Origin: Jacaranda mimosifolia
Taxonomy: Eukaryota; Streptophyta; Magnoliopsida; Lamiales; Bignoniaceae
DNA length: 64,000 nucleotides
Assembly (NCBI GenBank): GCA_018894105.1
Contig: CM032131.1
Location: 3,560,501 to 3,624,500, forward strand
Direction of reading: 5' to 3'
A program made the translations under genes and the position numbers. The notes beneath the pieces were generated by a model that did not search any database, was not told the origin of the DNA, and saw only the letters and a list, made by a program, of their open reading frames with translations. Position 1 is the stretch's first letter. Each line of letters opens with the position of its first letter. Positions 24,123 through 36,689 of this stretch are shown piece after piece.

Positions 24123-27100
24123 GGAACAGGGTACATAACCACAAACAGTGACGATTATAATGTCCACAAAGAAAAAATGCTTGAAAATGTTATGCATCAC
24201 TTCTTTGAGGAAGACGCGTAGGAGCTCGATGGAGTGCCTGTCGGGGATGGCTTAAACAAACCAGGTATTTCCCGATCTTTTTCTTAAATCCACAATCTAT
24301 TGTTCTGGTAAGAGAAAGGATTGACAACTGGAATTGAAGGCATATTCGGATCAGTGAACTTCATTGAGTCTTCAGATATATCATCATTGCCATAAACTTT
24401 CTCCAAATTACTCCATAAAAAAGATGTTAAAGGGTTCATATTGACATTTGGCGGGATAGCATTCATAATTGTCGCATTGGTGTTCGCGATCGGAGTTATG
24501 CTAGTTTTGCTGTCATCAAAAATTTGAATTACGTTGGTCTCCCCATATAGATTAATCGGCTTAGGCGGGCCAAAGATGTCACATAATTTTGACCGCTGAG
24601 CCTTTCATTTCATCATGTATGCCTCCGATACTGGGAACTTCTACAATGCTAAAAAAAAAAAAATTAAATATTCTTACACACCCAAATAATGCGCAAATTA
24701 AATATTGCCACGGTAATATAGTCCCAGATACAAGCTTCGGCTTGCACTATATTCAACTCCTCACCGTAAGTTATTGGGGCTAGAGAAATTAAAAACCCAA
24801 AGACGTTGTGTCTGTGCTGTAGTACCTTAAATACATTCTACCATCCTTGTACTTCAAGCTGGTCCTAAATTTTAGATTAACATAATGAATGCGCAAATCG
24901 GATGACATCAACATCGGTGAGGCCGAGAGACTCCTATCCAAACAAGCATACTCCACTGGTCGACTGATGAACTCCTTGTCAATTTGCTTGTCCCATGGTG
25001 TGGTATATCAAACTTGTTCCTGAGTGCGGGGCTTTCTTGGAACCATTTCTGTTATGTATGTTAAATTATTTGGGTAGTATGAACAGTTATAGAGGAGTTC
25101 CAACACTGAATGAGAAATATAGTAGGTTTTATAATGCGTATGGCATTTCAAGTGTATCATTTGGGCACTGACACAAGGTATACTTTCACATTGAGTGCTC
25201 AGGTAGTCAAATATGATGGCAAATAGTAGCTGAAGATGAAACATGAAATCACAGGATTTTGCATACACCTCTGGTGCAAGGCTGAAAATAAACACGCTAA
25301 GAACTTGACAGAAGCAAAATGTGAGGGTTTGCATGGTTCTATATGTCAGTGAATCTCACGGGCGTGGCCTATGGTGTTTGGACGGCATTATCATAGCATA
25401 GTTGAAGTTGAGGCCACACATAAAGCAAATGATGCTTTGTCCGCATCAATTCTCCAAAGTCTCTGTGTATATATATATATATCCTTGTCAAAACATGTAA
25501 TTTAGTTGTAGAGGGCACACATGAAAGCCAATGATGCTTTGTCCACATTAATTGTCCAAAGTATGTTTCTTTAAATATATATATATATATCTTTGTCAAA
25601 ACATGTAATTTATGTGTATCCCATATTGGCTTTTTAGGAAGAAAGTCATACTTTTCAAACTATTTTCTCGTCAATTATGCTATTGATTTAATTTGGTAAA
25701 TAATTTGTAATTTTATTATAGTTTTGCTGGGTATTGTAAATTTTTATTTAAACATCAGCACTAATAAACTTTTATCCACTGAAAAAAATTATATGGTAAA
25801 ATCCCCAATTTTTAGATAAATAAAAAGCCATACGTACTCAAGAATTACCATGAGTTTGGCAAATAATAAAAAAAATGATAAAAATAGCATCTTTGCAAGA
25901 AGTTAAATACAAGATATATAAATTTGAGAAAAAATAATTTAAAAATCAACTTCGAATAGCATTAAAATGCTATTTATAACGTTAATCAATATATAATTTT
26001 AACATTTATATACACTTTGTCGAAATATTTTTATCAAACTGAGTAATGTATAATTATTAAAATTAAATTTTCTTTGGTAGCTTAAGGAAACAAGTCAACA
26101 AGCAGTGTTCCAACAATTGAGAGAAGGCTAACTGGCCTTTTAGATGGTTCACTATGGAACAGAAGGCTTGCCCCTTTTTCTGAAAGAATTGTTTATGCTT
26201 TGAAAATAAAAGGGTATCTTGCTTTCATTTCCCCCCCCCTCATATTTAGTACTAAATATTTTATTTCTTTCTCATTTCGGCCTTTTTAAATGGTCCCATG
26301 GTGCAGATGCAAAAGCTTAAAGATAATTTCAGACAAATTAATGAATTGCTTAATGCAAATCATAGCGACGTGTTGAGGTCATAAAAACCATCCGTCTCTG
26401 TCGGTTGTCTTTGTTTCCTTCTTATGTTGAAATCTTATTTAGATTCAAGTCTAAATTCATGTTTCTTTAATTTATATGTCCACTATATACTGCTGGACAG
26501 ATTGATGGTCAAAAAATTAAGCATTTTCCTTGCTTATGCTTCGTAAAAGTTCTGTGACATTGAGGCAGACAATGCTACTTTACCAAAATTTGTACTCTAA
26601 ACCAAACATACAACATGATGTAAATTTGCCAATACCAAATGTACACCCCTAAAGAGAAGAACAAAAACAAAAAAATATACTCAGTAGAGGCAAGTCTTTG
26701 TAGGAAAAAAAAAGTTATATCAGATTCCAATAAAGGTTATATACACGGCATAATCGACAAACATAGGCACAATGGACCAAAAAAATACTAGATGAAGACA
26801 CTAGTGCTTTAAACATCAATATCATCATTAAGGAAATATAAACAAGCACCCTAGAATACATGATATAATTAAAATTACTTGTTTCAGCCTAAGTAGAAAT
26901 GAATCACAAACATTACCTACTACGTAGAAGAACTGAAGGTCAAAGCGATACATATTAACATAGCATAAATGTAGATAACATAACCTTATACAAGGTGCCC
27001 GTAGGTCTAGTTGTAATATAAAGCATTGTATTACATACATGCCATCATCATTAACCAGGCTTAGCTAAAGGACATCCCAAAAAAAGCTTTCCAATCAGCA

Positions 27101-28640
27101 ATCTCACAAGTAATGCAACAAATGCAACAATCATGACATAATTATAACCAAGACAACCACCAAATATCATGGCAGAATTCAAGTTATGAGTTGGAAGATT
27201 AAATGTCTCAGGACGTTCAAAGAAAGAATTTTTCATAGAAGGACCTGTACGTGAGCTTTCACTTTCCTCTGTGTGGTCAAGGCATCCACTTTAGGTGTTT
27301 TTGATCCTTTGCAAACTAGCGGAGTCAAAACATATGCACTTGGACTGGGAGGTCGTGAATATGCTTCTTGGGATAGATTGTCTCCATAAGAATACTCCAA
27401 CGGGAGCCCCTGGTACACATCCCACCATATGAAGCAACCGTCATGATTATTTCCCTTGCGATATTTGTAAAACCACGTACCAAGGTTCTATGCTATGTGT
27501 CATTGACGGAGCACCATTTGACCTCCACCATAAGGGCATTGAGGAGATGGCCTTAGAATCATTGCACCCTACATAACAGTTTTAAGCAGATGGGAAATGA
27601 AAGATCTTTCAACATGACACACATTCCTTTTGAAGAGTTGGGTAAAACAAACGAATCAACCTACTAACCTTAAGATTATAGTTGAACACGCTAACGCCTA
27701 TATTAGATCCTGTCTCCAATTGGCAGCAATTGTGAAATTCAGATGCAGGCAACCCAATACCTGTCTCAAACGTCACATTTGCACAATATTAATATACTTG
27801 TGGATGATACAAAATTTTACCCAAGCCTCTATTATAGTATTACTAAATGATCATATAATGCATTGGAGATTATAGACTGTAGTTGGGCTGAAAAATAGGT
27901 CAATAGTTGCATGATATCAATATTTCTTCTATCAAGCATGTTATTTACCAATTTTTAAACAGCTTACCTTGACTAACAGAAATCTGGTAGATTGTAGTAA
28001 AAACATTTTTTTTAACCTCATTTGCTCCAGAAACCTGATAAGCCGAATCATGTATTTAGATTCATCATAAATTTTTTTAGAGTAATTCCCCTCTCGGCAA
28101 AACACGATAAAATTCAATTTCTATCTTGAGCTTAAGATTAATCTCTACCCATATGATTTTGTTTTCATAATTTTAGGACCAAATACGCATAGACTTACTT
28201 AAATAAAACAATAATAATCAAACCTATCTTCATTCAGGCGAAATAAAAAAAAAAGTAAAAGGTAGGAACGTCAGGATTTACCGGGAAGCACAAATAGAGA
28301 AGATTTCGCTACTCCTAAAGCCAACAAAGACGGACAATGAACAACATATATCATTCGAGCAATGGCTCGTTGTGAACAAAGATAAGAAAACAACAATCTG
28401 GGTGGACGATTTTGGCAGTTGCTCATTTTCAACTATAGTAGATTAGGGAAGACGATTGCTGATAAGGGAGGCAGTTTGCTTTTTGATTACAGATTTGACT
28501 TATTAGGGCCTTTATTGTGTAGAGGCAAAATTGTCCATAAAATATTTGTAGCTACCATCAAACAGCTGATTGTAGAAAAGGAGGGATTGTGTTGGCTACT
28601 TATTGGCCCGACAATTTACACATCAAACATGAAAGTTGAC
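24123..28640. other. Unrecognised sequence between the Myb-like gene and the right Harbinger terminus
   Basis: Minus-strand frames at 24210-24590 (containing FGPPKPINLYGETNVIQIF and a downstream serine/proline tail), 25008-25334 and 27051-27418 are open but match no family I recognise. No splice structure joins them convincingly. The first, which stays open upstream of its first Met, is the best candidate for a decayed gene or captured fragment. The rest is AT-rich. Confidence 0.35.
25409..25612. repeat. Two-copy tandem repeat with TA microsatellites
   Basis: 25409-25504 and 25508-25612 share GGCACACATxAAAGC, AATGATGCTTTGTCC and TTGTCAAAACATGTAATTTA. Each copy contains its own (TA)n run. Confidence 0.75.
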
Positions 28641-28716
28641 TAGTGCAATCCCACCTAATTTGGCCCCATTACAATTGACGCTATTATGCAATATCCACAG
28701 TCAAACGTGCCCTATA

Positions 28717-30064
28717 GAGTATAGTTAGATATTCTAAAACATTTAGAAGTTGTTTTGGTGAGTTTATAAGCTTCTCAAAATATTTTATTAGATGTTTGAT
28801 AATTTATAAGATGTCAATAAGTGTTTCATAACAAACTCTCTTAATTTTATAAAATGTTTGATCTTAACAAGCTCTCTTAATTTTGATTATATTAATCATA
28901 AAATTATCACCATTAATACCTTATAAGCTCCAGGATATTATTATCCAAACACTTTGAGAATTTACTTTAAAAAAAAAGATATTGCCTCTTATAAGTTTGG
29001 AAAAAATATCTTATAAAATGCAGGAACTCCAAAAATATCTTATAAGATGTAAGAGTTTATAAAACTTATTAAATAAGTTTAGATAAACACCTTCTTAATG
29101 TCCCTTTAGCTAGTTAATAATTTTAGAATTTTAATATTTTGTTTTAGAATTAAAAATTTAATTATTCTTGATTTAGTCCATTTTTTGTAATTATTGATTA
29201 ACTTCATGATTTATTAATATTAATAAAATAACACCAATATAATTAATTATAAAGTTAAGCAACAATAATTTTATTTTGATTAATTTTATTATTTATATAT
29301 TAATTTTTCAAATTTTTTTGGTTTAACAATGTTTCATTATCCTTGCTACCATCTATTAATTCATCATAATCTTTAACTACTAATTTTTTATTATTAATTA
29401 TTTAATTACTAATTTATACTTATATTATTTATATATAGATTATGAGATTTCATATTGAAAAAATAAAAATAATTTATTATGTATAATATATTATATGATA
29501 GTTTTTTAAATATTATTTATATATTAAAATACATGAAACATTAGAATATATATTATATATAATAATTTTTAAATATTTTTTGTCAGACACGAATAACATT
29601 TAGTTAATAATTTTAGTATTTTAATATTTTATTTTAGAATTAAAAAGTTAATTATTCTTGATTTAGTTCATTTTTTCTAATTATTGATTAACTTCATGAT
29701 TAATTAATATTAATAAAATAACACCAATATATATTAATTATAAAGTTAAGCAACAATAATTTTATATTGATTAACTTTATTATTTATATATTAATTTTTC
29801 AATTTTTTTTTTGGTTTAACAGTGGTTTCATTATCATTGCTACCATATATTGATTCATCATAATCTTTAACTACTAATTTTTTCTTATTAATTCTTTAAT
29901 TACTAATTTATACTTATATATAGATTATGAGATTTCATATTGAAAAAATAAAAATAATTTATTATGTATAATATATTATACATGATAATTTTTTAAATAT
30001 TATTTATATATTAAAATACATGAAAAATTAATTAGAATATATATTATATATAATAATTTTTAAA
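28717..30064. repeat. AT-rich tandem duplication of about 490 bp
   Basis: Copy 1 (about 29109-29585) and copy 2 (about 29599-30075) share long stretches, including TTAATTATTCTTGATTTAGT, ACACCAATAT, GGTTTAACA and GATTATGAGATTTCATATTG. Each ends with ATTATATATAATAATTTTTA followed by a TATCGGATACAGATAA-like motif. The last motif links the duplication to the hAT-like terminus at its right. 28717-29100 holds nothing else recognisable. Confidence 0.75.
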
Positions 30065-30297
30065 TATTATTTATCGGATACAGATAATGGATAAATGAAT
30101 ATATCCAACGGATATATATTCGGAGTAGATATTAAACGGATCGAATATGCAATTACCATACTCGTATCCGTTTACCGTCGAATATCTACTAATCGGATAC
30201 GGATAATATCCGCTTTAAACGGATATGGATAATATGACCTATAAACGAATTCGGATGCGGACGGTAAATAAATTTTCGAATATCCATTATAGCCCTA
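30065..30297. mobile_element. hAT-like terminus with ATCCG subterminal repeats (right)
   Basis: This is the inverted counterpart of the terminus at 14378. It has dense CGGATA/TATCCG motifs and ends TATCCATTATAGCCCTA. If paired with the left terminus it would define a 15.9-kb composite enclosing the Harbinger block. The 8-base flanks (CATTTTAC and CGTATTGA) do not match, so that pairing is unproven. Confidence 0.5.
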
Positions 30298-30465
30298 CGT
30301 ATTGAGAATAGAAAAATATACCATTACTTTATTTCAAAGCTGTTTCTGCACAGATATTTGATTATGTAAGATCCATCTGTGAGCGGGTTGACTAGACGGA
30401 TCTTCATTCCATTTAAATTTTCTGACCTTTCTTCTGCATTATTGCACCCATATGATCCATCGTCG

Positions 30466-30948
30466 TTAGAGAAATGTAGGACTCTTGAAGAAAGTTAGTT
30501 GATCCTTGCTGCTATATATTGTGGTGGGTAAAATAGCCAAACCATCATAAACATAGTACTTGGACAAACCATCTGTGGTTCCTTGAGTAGTTGGGGCAGT
30601 AGATGAGTGATCCTTCTCCTCGGTCTTCAAGTTAGTTACCATTTTTGTTACATTAGACAGCTTTAGATACATTAGGAAGTATATAAGTTTGAAACTGCTG
30701 TCCGCACTTCTGCATTCTCTAAGGCTTTTGGCCAGATTCACTATGCTTATTTTGTCTCTAACCACATTAGATAAATTGTGGTACTTTTCTAAACCAATCC
30801 TAGAGCTTGAATCTAGCTTGATGTTTTCTCTTGAAGCTGGAATTCCCAGGGCTTGATGCACTGCAGTATCAAACAAATTAAAATTTTCACCATACACGAT
30901 TGAAATTGATGTTTCAGCATCATTTCGATCTAATAACCATTTTAGCAT
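30466..30948 (-). pseudogene. Fragment of a plant transposon-associated protein (Ulp1/mobile-domain type)
   Basis: A 160-residue frame begins MLKWLLDRNDAETSISIVYG and continues through VHQALGIPASRENI. This resembles the conserved segment (LxWLxxxFDxxxxxxxVHGRxxxxxxxxVxxxxGIP) in many plant proteins linked to Ulp1-type or mobile-domain transposon genes. Only that segment is recognisable; the C-terminal third has no known domain and no neighbouring exon was found. I infer a decayed transposon protein and cannot give it a function. Confidence 0.45.
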
Positions 30949-30959
30949 TATCTTGTTAA

Positions 30960-32000
30960 TATGATCAAACTGAATCTCGTCATTGGCCCATATCCCATAT
31001 CATATATTGCATTAAGAAGATCATACGTTAGGCATTTGTTTATCTCGATTAATTGTGGTAGTGAAGTCCTGAGTTAGTTGGATAATTTGCACATTTGTCA
31101 TACAACAAGTACTACATGAACATAGGTTTTAAAACTGAAAGTGCAAATATTATTTTAAGGATATAAAAATAATAGAACTTTTTCAAAAAAAAGAAAAGAA
31201 AAAAACTCATAAGTTGGCTTCATGAAATTTTGTGTCCTAGTGGGTACGACATAGTTATCCGTTTAATGCCCTCTTCCATTTCTGTCTGTCAAAATGTGAT
31301 TTATAAACTACGGAGTTACACTATCATTAGGAACCTACAATCTCCTCCCAAAAAAAAAAAAAGGAAAATAAAAATACATGCAGCCAAAAAAATGAAAATA
31401 AAAATATCACTTCGCTTTCGCTGAGCCCGTCGTAGAGGAAGATCTTTTTGATTTGATAGATCCTAAAGATTTCAAAAAAGAATTTCATTTTATGCCTCTT
31501 TTTAGCTTATGTTCCATAACTCAAAATGGTGTTAATGTTATCATTTCTATGGCACCCTATTTAACACATAACAAGCTGTTAAAATAGCTCTATCCAAAGA
31601 TTTAAAAGTGCAAAAGACTTAATAAGTTGGCATTTGTCAAATCAACTAACCTTGTTTCTTTTGCTTTCAGCTACACCACTAGATGTGAGAGATTATGGTG
31701 AGTAATTTCATGAGTTATTTCCAATTATTTAACAAAAGAATTAAATTTATTAAATATATTCCAGGCCTTTATCACTTCTAATTATTTTTATTTTCTTACT
31801 GAATTGATTTTCCACTTCATAATGAATCTTTAAACATTTCAAACACATTATATTTATTCTTTTATCAATTAAATATAAGTATACTTGAGAAATCATCAAT
31901 AAAAATGACAAAATATTTAAATCCTCCATGAATTAAAATTTCTCCAAGTTCACAAACATCTATGTGAATTAACTCTAGTAATTTTTTTTTCTTTTAATAA
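30960..32000. other. No gene recognised
   Basis: AT-rich sequence with poly-A and poly-T runs. The frame at 31230-31424 is low-complexity lysine-rich. Nothing else is supported. Confidence 0.5.
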
Positions 32001-32068
32001 GAAGATAATATCTTTTAGTAATTTTTTTTTTTTACTACAAGCCTTGTATTTTTCAAGATCCTCTTTTA

Positions 32069-32590
32069 CTAGGAGTATCCAACACGTGTTTCAAAGTTAA
32101 AAAACCCTTCTTGAGGTGAATTTCTACTCAACCTCTTCCATTCCATGCACTTGAATGGTATGAAAAAACCCAAAATAATATTATTGGGCTCCTTAAGAGG
32201 GGTATAGGCTTGAAACCAATCTTTGTCATAGCAAATATTGTAGGTTGCACTAGAATTCATCCACCACCCATCAAAAAATTAAACCATGTTTAGGTTAGTT
32301 ATCACCATCACGAATGGCTCATTAGTTATGTTTGCTTGTTGATATATCTCACATTTTTTTATATTTGCAAAATCAAGCGATATGCACACTCTTGCTATCG
32401 AAATAATATACTCTTCAATTTTTGTATTGTGTTTGATTGTTGTAACAAATATTTTTCTTGGGAGGTCTGCCATAATTTTTCTTAGAAAATTTATTTTTGG
32501 CCAAGAATAAGGTATCTTGCAAGCTTTCAATGTACCATTATTTGAAGAAGTTAAATTTACCTATATTGTTATAGGCTGTGAAGTGCTCTT
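32069..32590 (-). pseudogene. Copia retrotransposon gag-protease remnant
   Basis: Minus-strand frames read CEIYQQANITNEPFVMVITN (linker after the gag zinc knuckle) and then, past an in-frame stop near 32280, WWMNSSATYNICYDKDWF. This aligns with the copia protease start WWxDTGATxHVCxDK. The catalytic aspartate is replaced (MNSSAT), and stops separate the pieces. No LTRs were identified around it. It is an old, isolated fragment unrelated to the intact copia insertions further right. Confidence 0.7.
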
Positions 32591-32599
32591 AACTAGTTG

Positions 32600-34850
32600 C
32601 ACAAGTGCATCTTAGCCCTTGCTTCTTCTTCCACATGTGTTAGCTTTTTCAATGTCTCAAGAGATTTTTTTTCTTGGCTCATACTTTTCAAAAATTCCTC
32701 TCATGAATGTGGAAGTTTGTCAATTATGCTATGAATAATGAGGTTAACTTTGATTTTAATAGATATCTTTTGACTTGAACTGTCTGACTTTCCTTGCTAA
32801 AATGACTTGGAAACCTGCATGCTCAAATTTCAAATTTAAATTTAAGTTTGAAAAGACTCTAGAGAAGGCAGTCAGTGAAGATAGTGCACTTGCACGAATG
32901 GAAAATGTAGAAAGTCAAACCTGGGAAGTAAAGATTATTTTACACGAAAAGAGAAAGTCTAAAAATAGTCAATACTTGTGAGTAACATCCATAAATGGCT
33001 AGTTTACCTATGAATATTCCAAGATGGCCTTAAATTTCAAAAGAGAGACTTTGTAGAAATATCTAAGCTTGTGCATTCACATGTATTCAAGTTCTTTCAA
33101 GCTACAACCAAAATCTCTCAATTCTATCAGCTAAAAACCTATATTCTTTATATCTTCTAGATTGAGAGTTATGCTGAAATTGTTGTAATAAGCCTTAAAT
33201 AAGTTTGACCTCTTCTCCCACTGTGGAAATGAGCTAAACATGACAATTATTTTTGCTTCTGCAACATTTCTTGCAAGGTAATTTGATTTTTCTTGTTCAT
33301 GTCAAAATTTGTCCAATTTTGTAAGTTGTTATTTTCTAGGCTTAGAGGAATTATTCTGAATGAGAGAATCTTGGCATTATTTGCTTTCATAATTTAAAAT
33401 ATGATATGAAAGGCCTTCACATGTATCAAATTAAAGAAAAGAGATCAATTATGTATAATTAAGTTTAGAAACCATATGAAGCTTATGTACTTGTATATAT
33501 GTTTGTAACCTTGTAATAAACTAGTTTTTATATAGAGAACCAAGGACATTGCAAAGGTAACATAATGAGCCATATTCATAGAGAACATTTGTAGGATCAA
33601 AATATTATTTTTCAGAATAATTACTCATTAGCATTTTCCAATTTTAGAATTTTTCATTTTAAGCAACTTTTAGGAAGAAGAATAGAATTCCAATTATGTT
33701 TAGGAATTAAGGCTTCTCAAACAAGGGTAGAATTGAACAACAACTTTTGATATCCCAAGAGGGTATAAATGGTGCAGAAAAAGAATGCACTTCGGATCAA
33801 TAGTTTTATCAGTGGTAGTTAATTTGAAGTTTGGACAAGATTAGTCTTTGATAATATTTAATCATTTTTCTTTTATTTTCTTTTTTATTTTGTTTGAGGG
33901 GGGTGGGGAAGGTGTTTCTTTTATTAAGGTAAGATCTTATTTTGGTTGATTGATTTTTTTGTCCTCTGGGTGAAATTTCAATTAGTTTTGTTATATTGCC
34001 CTTTAAATTTGAATTTATATTTTTAATCATATTGCCTAATTAAAGCTTGGATTAAATTACCAAAAAAAAATGTATTATGATCTTTTAGTTAAAGACACTT
34101 GTGACGCGGGTCCTTAAGGAGGTATTAGATATTTGGGATTTCATCTTCGGCCAGACAAACCAAAATAAGAGAGCAATAGAAAAATATGAACAGTACTTTT
34201 ATTTTTATTCATGAATTAAGTACAATAAAGGCCTAATTACACGGAATTAGGATGGAGGGTCTAATACTCTATAATAGGCTTGATGCTTTTGACATGGGCC
34301 TTCATGAGCTTGTAAAATCTATATAAATATTGCATCAATAATGGGCCATTGTTCCTCAAACTCTATGGATTATTTCATGAACTTGGGGTGGACACATTAA
34401 TTGGCATAGCATATTGTTGCTTATAGTTCTCAATGGCGACTCCATTTTGATCGGTATTTATAATGGTCAAATCTTTAGCCAAAAACTCTTCTCTGATGAC
34501 CTCTGCACATGTTTAAGAATAGTAAAAATTTAACTAAAGAGAAAAAATAAGGTTCTAGTTGAGATGCCTCGTCGTAGGTCTAGGCCACTTAAGGATTGGA
34601 AAAATGTACATAACTTACATACATTATATATAAGAAAGGGTGAATTAATATTTTAACGCGTGATAATAATTAGAATGATAATGACTTTAGTTAGCCTTGA
34701 AAATAATGATATGCTTTTGCAGTTACTTAAACATGTTAAAAGCACAAGCAAGTGACTAATCAAAGTGAATATATATACACATACCACAAACTACAGCTTA
34801 CATAAAGTTACTCATGGCCAATCTTGATTATTGGAGTTATATAAATTTGC
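32600..34850. other. No gene recognised
   Basis: AT-rich. Short ORFs at 32775 and 33809 are lysine/asparagine-rich and unsupported. No repeat or terminus was identified. Confidence 0.45.
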
Positions 34851-34853
34851 ATT

Positions 34854-35195
34854 TTAGAAGGTTATCATCTTCTCTATACTTGCTTCAATCAATACTAAAT
34901 TGGCTTTATCTATATTGATCTTAACAATCTCAGTGTGCAGCCCCTTTTCAATAAATATACAAATCTTCTCAGGATTCTGATTAGGGGTTGCGTTCATTGC
35001 TTTTGTTATTTTTTTGAACATTGAGTTTCCTTCCTTGGAAATTGAAAATCTTATTTTGCATCGAAGATTTGTTTTGGATGTTCTTCGACCGAAAGCTAAT
35101 AGAATTGGCAAAATCAAAAGTACAAGAATAGTTCCAACTACAATTGAGACTTTAGCAATTCTAAGCCAAAAGCCTATATCAGGACATAGTTCCAA
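34854..35195 (-). CDS. Unrecognised ORF with one membrane segment
   Basis: The 113-residue frame has a strong hydrophobic helix at residues 14-35 (VSIVVGTILVLLILPILLAF) followed by basic residues (GRRTSK), so the N-terminus would be outside or luminal. The C-terminal 60 residues are polar with no known motif. The frame stays open upstream of the first Met and includes SSDDLTISYHLDLELCPD, so it may be the last exon of a gene whose earlier part lies near 35237-35550 in another frame. I do not recognise the family. It could be a host membrane-protein fragment or chance. Confidence 0.35.
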   Translation of the reverse strand: MELCPDIGFWLRIAKVSIVVGTILVLLILPILLAFGRRTSKTNLRCKIRFSISKEGNSMFKKITKAMNATPNQNPEKICIFIEKGLHTEIVKINIDKANLVLIEASIEKMITF

Positions 35196-35450
35196 GTCAA
35201 GATGATAAGAAATGGTAAGATCATCAGAACTACTTTCTAATGTTGGATGTTGAATCTAAAATCCACCTCAATATCAGTGTAAGGTGGAGATGAAGATGTA
35301 GAACGATTAGTTGTTGGTAAGGGGGCAGAAGAGGATGTGGAAGCCCTGAGGAAATCAGTGATTATAGTGGAGTAATTAAAGGCAAGGATGCTTGAAAAGT
35401 TGAATTCTGATTTCCTTCTTCTAATATCTCCTCCACACACACATACATAG

Positions 35451-36606
35451 GCAAGTAACCCTCACAGAATTTTAACTTTCTTCTTGTTTGGTGAAATTTT
35501 TTCTTCATAGGAATTGAATTAAATATGAAGAATCTTTGCACATGCATTAATTATCAAGCTAAAAACCAACCTTCTTTGGGAAAGATTACCTATATGTAGT
35601 ACTAATTATCAAGCTAAATTTTTTTAAGTATTAATCTTTTTTATTTTTTGGATGTGGTATTACGCATTCAGTCCAATCATCAATTGCTTTTCTTCTTTGG
35701 ATGAGTGATTACACATGCAGTCCATCTATCAATCTTCTCTCTGGATTTCTTTTGTTGTGTTTGAGGATTACTTTCCAATTAAGACAAAATAACTTTTTCT
35801 TTTGTTATGTTTAAGGATTACGTTCCAATTAAGATCATTTTTTTTTTTATTTTTTTATGTTTGGGGGATTACATTCCAATTAAGACCGAACAACTTTTTT
35901 AATCCCACTTCATCTCTTCCAAAAAGAAAAAGAAAACAAGAAACATTAGACTTGTATAGATTGAATACTGAAAAGTCTTCCACTTACATGATGCATGTTC
36001 AAGGAATCCAAAACAAATGCAAGGTTACCTTTTCCCATCTTTTTGATATCAACAAGTTAAAAGTAATGGCACCACATTGAGTTAATTGGAGTCACATTAT
36101 ATTCTAATTGCACTATGTATTTTATATATTTTTTATATCAACTGTCAAACTTTGAGAGTTGTGTTAATGAGCATGATGGTTAATTAATTTTTATGACATC
36201 AATAATTGGATTTCATTTTGTTAATGAATGAACTTCCAATGTATAATAACACATGGACTAATTTGATACTTTTGGAACTTACAATTATAGAAATTGTAAG
36301 TAACCCTCATATGCAAGTAAAAATTAATTAACCCTCATAGATATCCAGTATAATTAACCCTTATATATATATATATATATATGCAAGTAACCCTCATAGA
36401 ATTTCAACTATTTTCTTGATTGGTGAAATTTTTCCTTCATAGGAATTAAATTACATAGTAAGAATCTTTGCATATGCATCAATTATCAAGCTAAAAATCA
36501 ACATTATTTGAAAAAGATTTCCTATATGTGGTACCAATTATCAAGCTAAAAATTTTCAATTATCAATATTTTTTCTTTTTTGGATGTGGTATTACACATG
36601 CAGCCC
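35451..36606. repeat. 224-bp direct repeats at 35451-35674 and 36383-36606
   Basis: The two copies share GCAAGTAACCCTCA.AGAATT, GGTGAAATTTTT, CAATTATCAAGCTAAAAA and GGATGTGGTATTAC, and have the same length. Between them, a shorter unit (GGATTACxTTCCAATTAAGA) recurs at about 35764, 35815 and 35867. No coding sequence is visible between the copies. They could be short LTRs of a decayed element or a local segmental duplication. Confidence 0.75.
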
Positions 36607-36689
36607 ATGAAAGAGAGAGAGATAGATTTAGATCCATAAAATTAAACCAAGAAAGGCAAAATATAACTAATCATCTCCTTCCCAAGGAC

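Larger units (their letters stand above)
17494..28712 (+). mobile_element. PIF/Harbinger-type block with matching terminal inverted repeats
   Basis: The left end GGGCACGTTTGATACCACG and the right end, read on the opposite strand as GGGCACGTTTGACTGTGG, share twelve terminal bases, and TATA directly flanks both (17490-17493 and 28713-28716). Inside lie a decayed Harbinger nuclease and its Myb/SANT-like partner, both on the + strand, which is the two-gene layout of PIF/Harbinger elements. At 11.2 kb it is longer than usual. A diverged terminus (TGGTGTGTTTGAATAAGCGG on the minus strand, ending near 24122) suggests that the gene-bearing element may end there at about 6.6 kb, leaving 24.1-28.7 kb as a second, related insertion. 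Confidence 0.6.
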
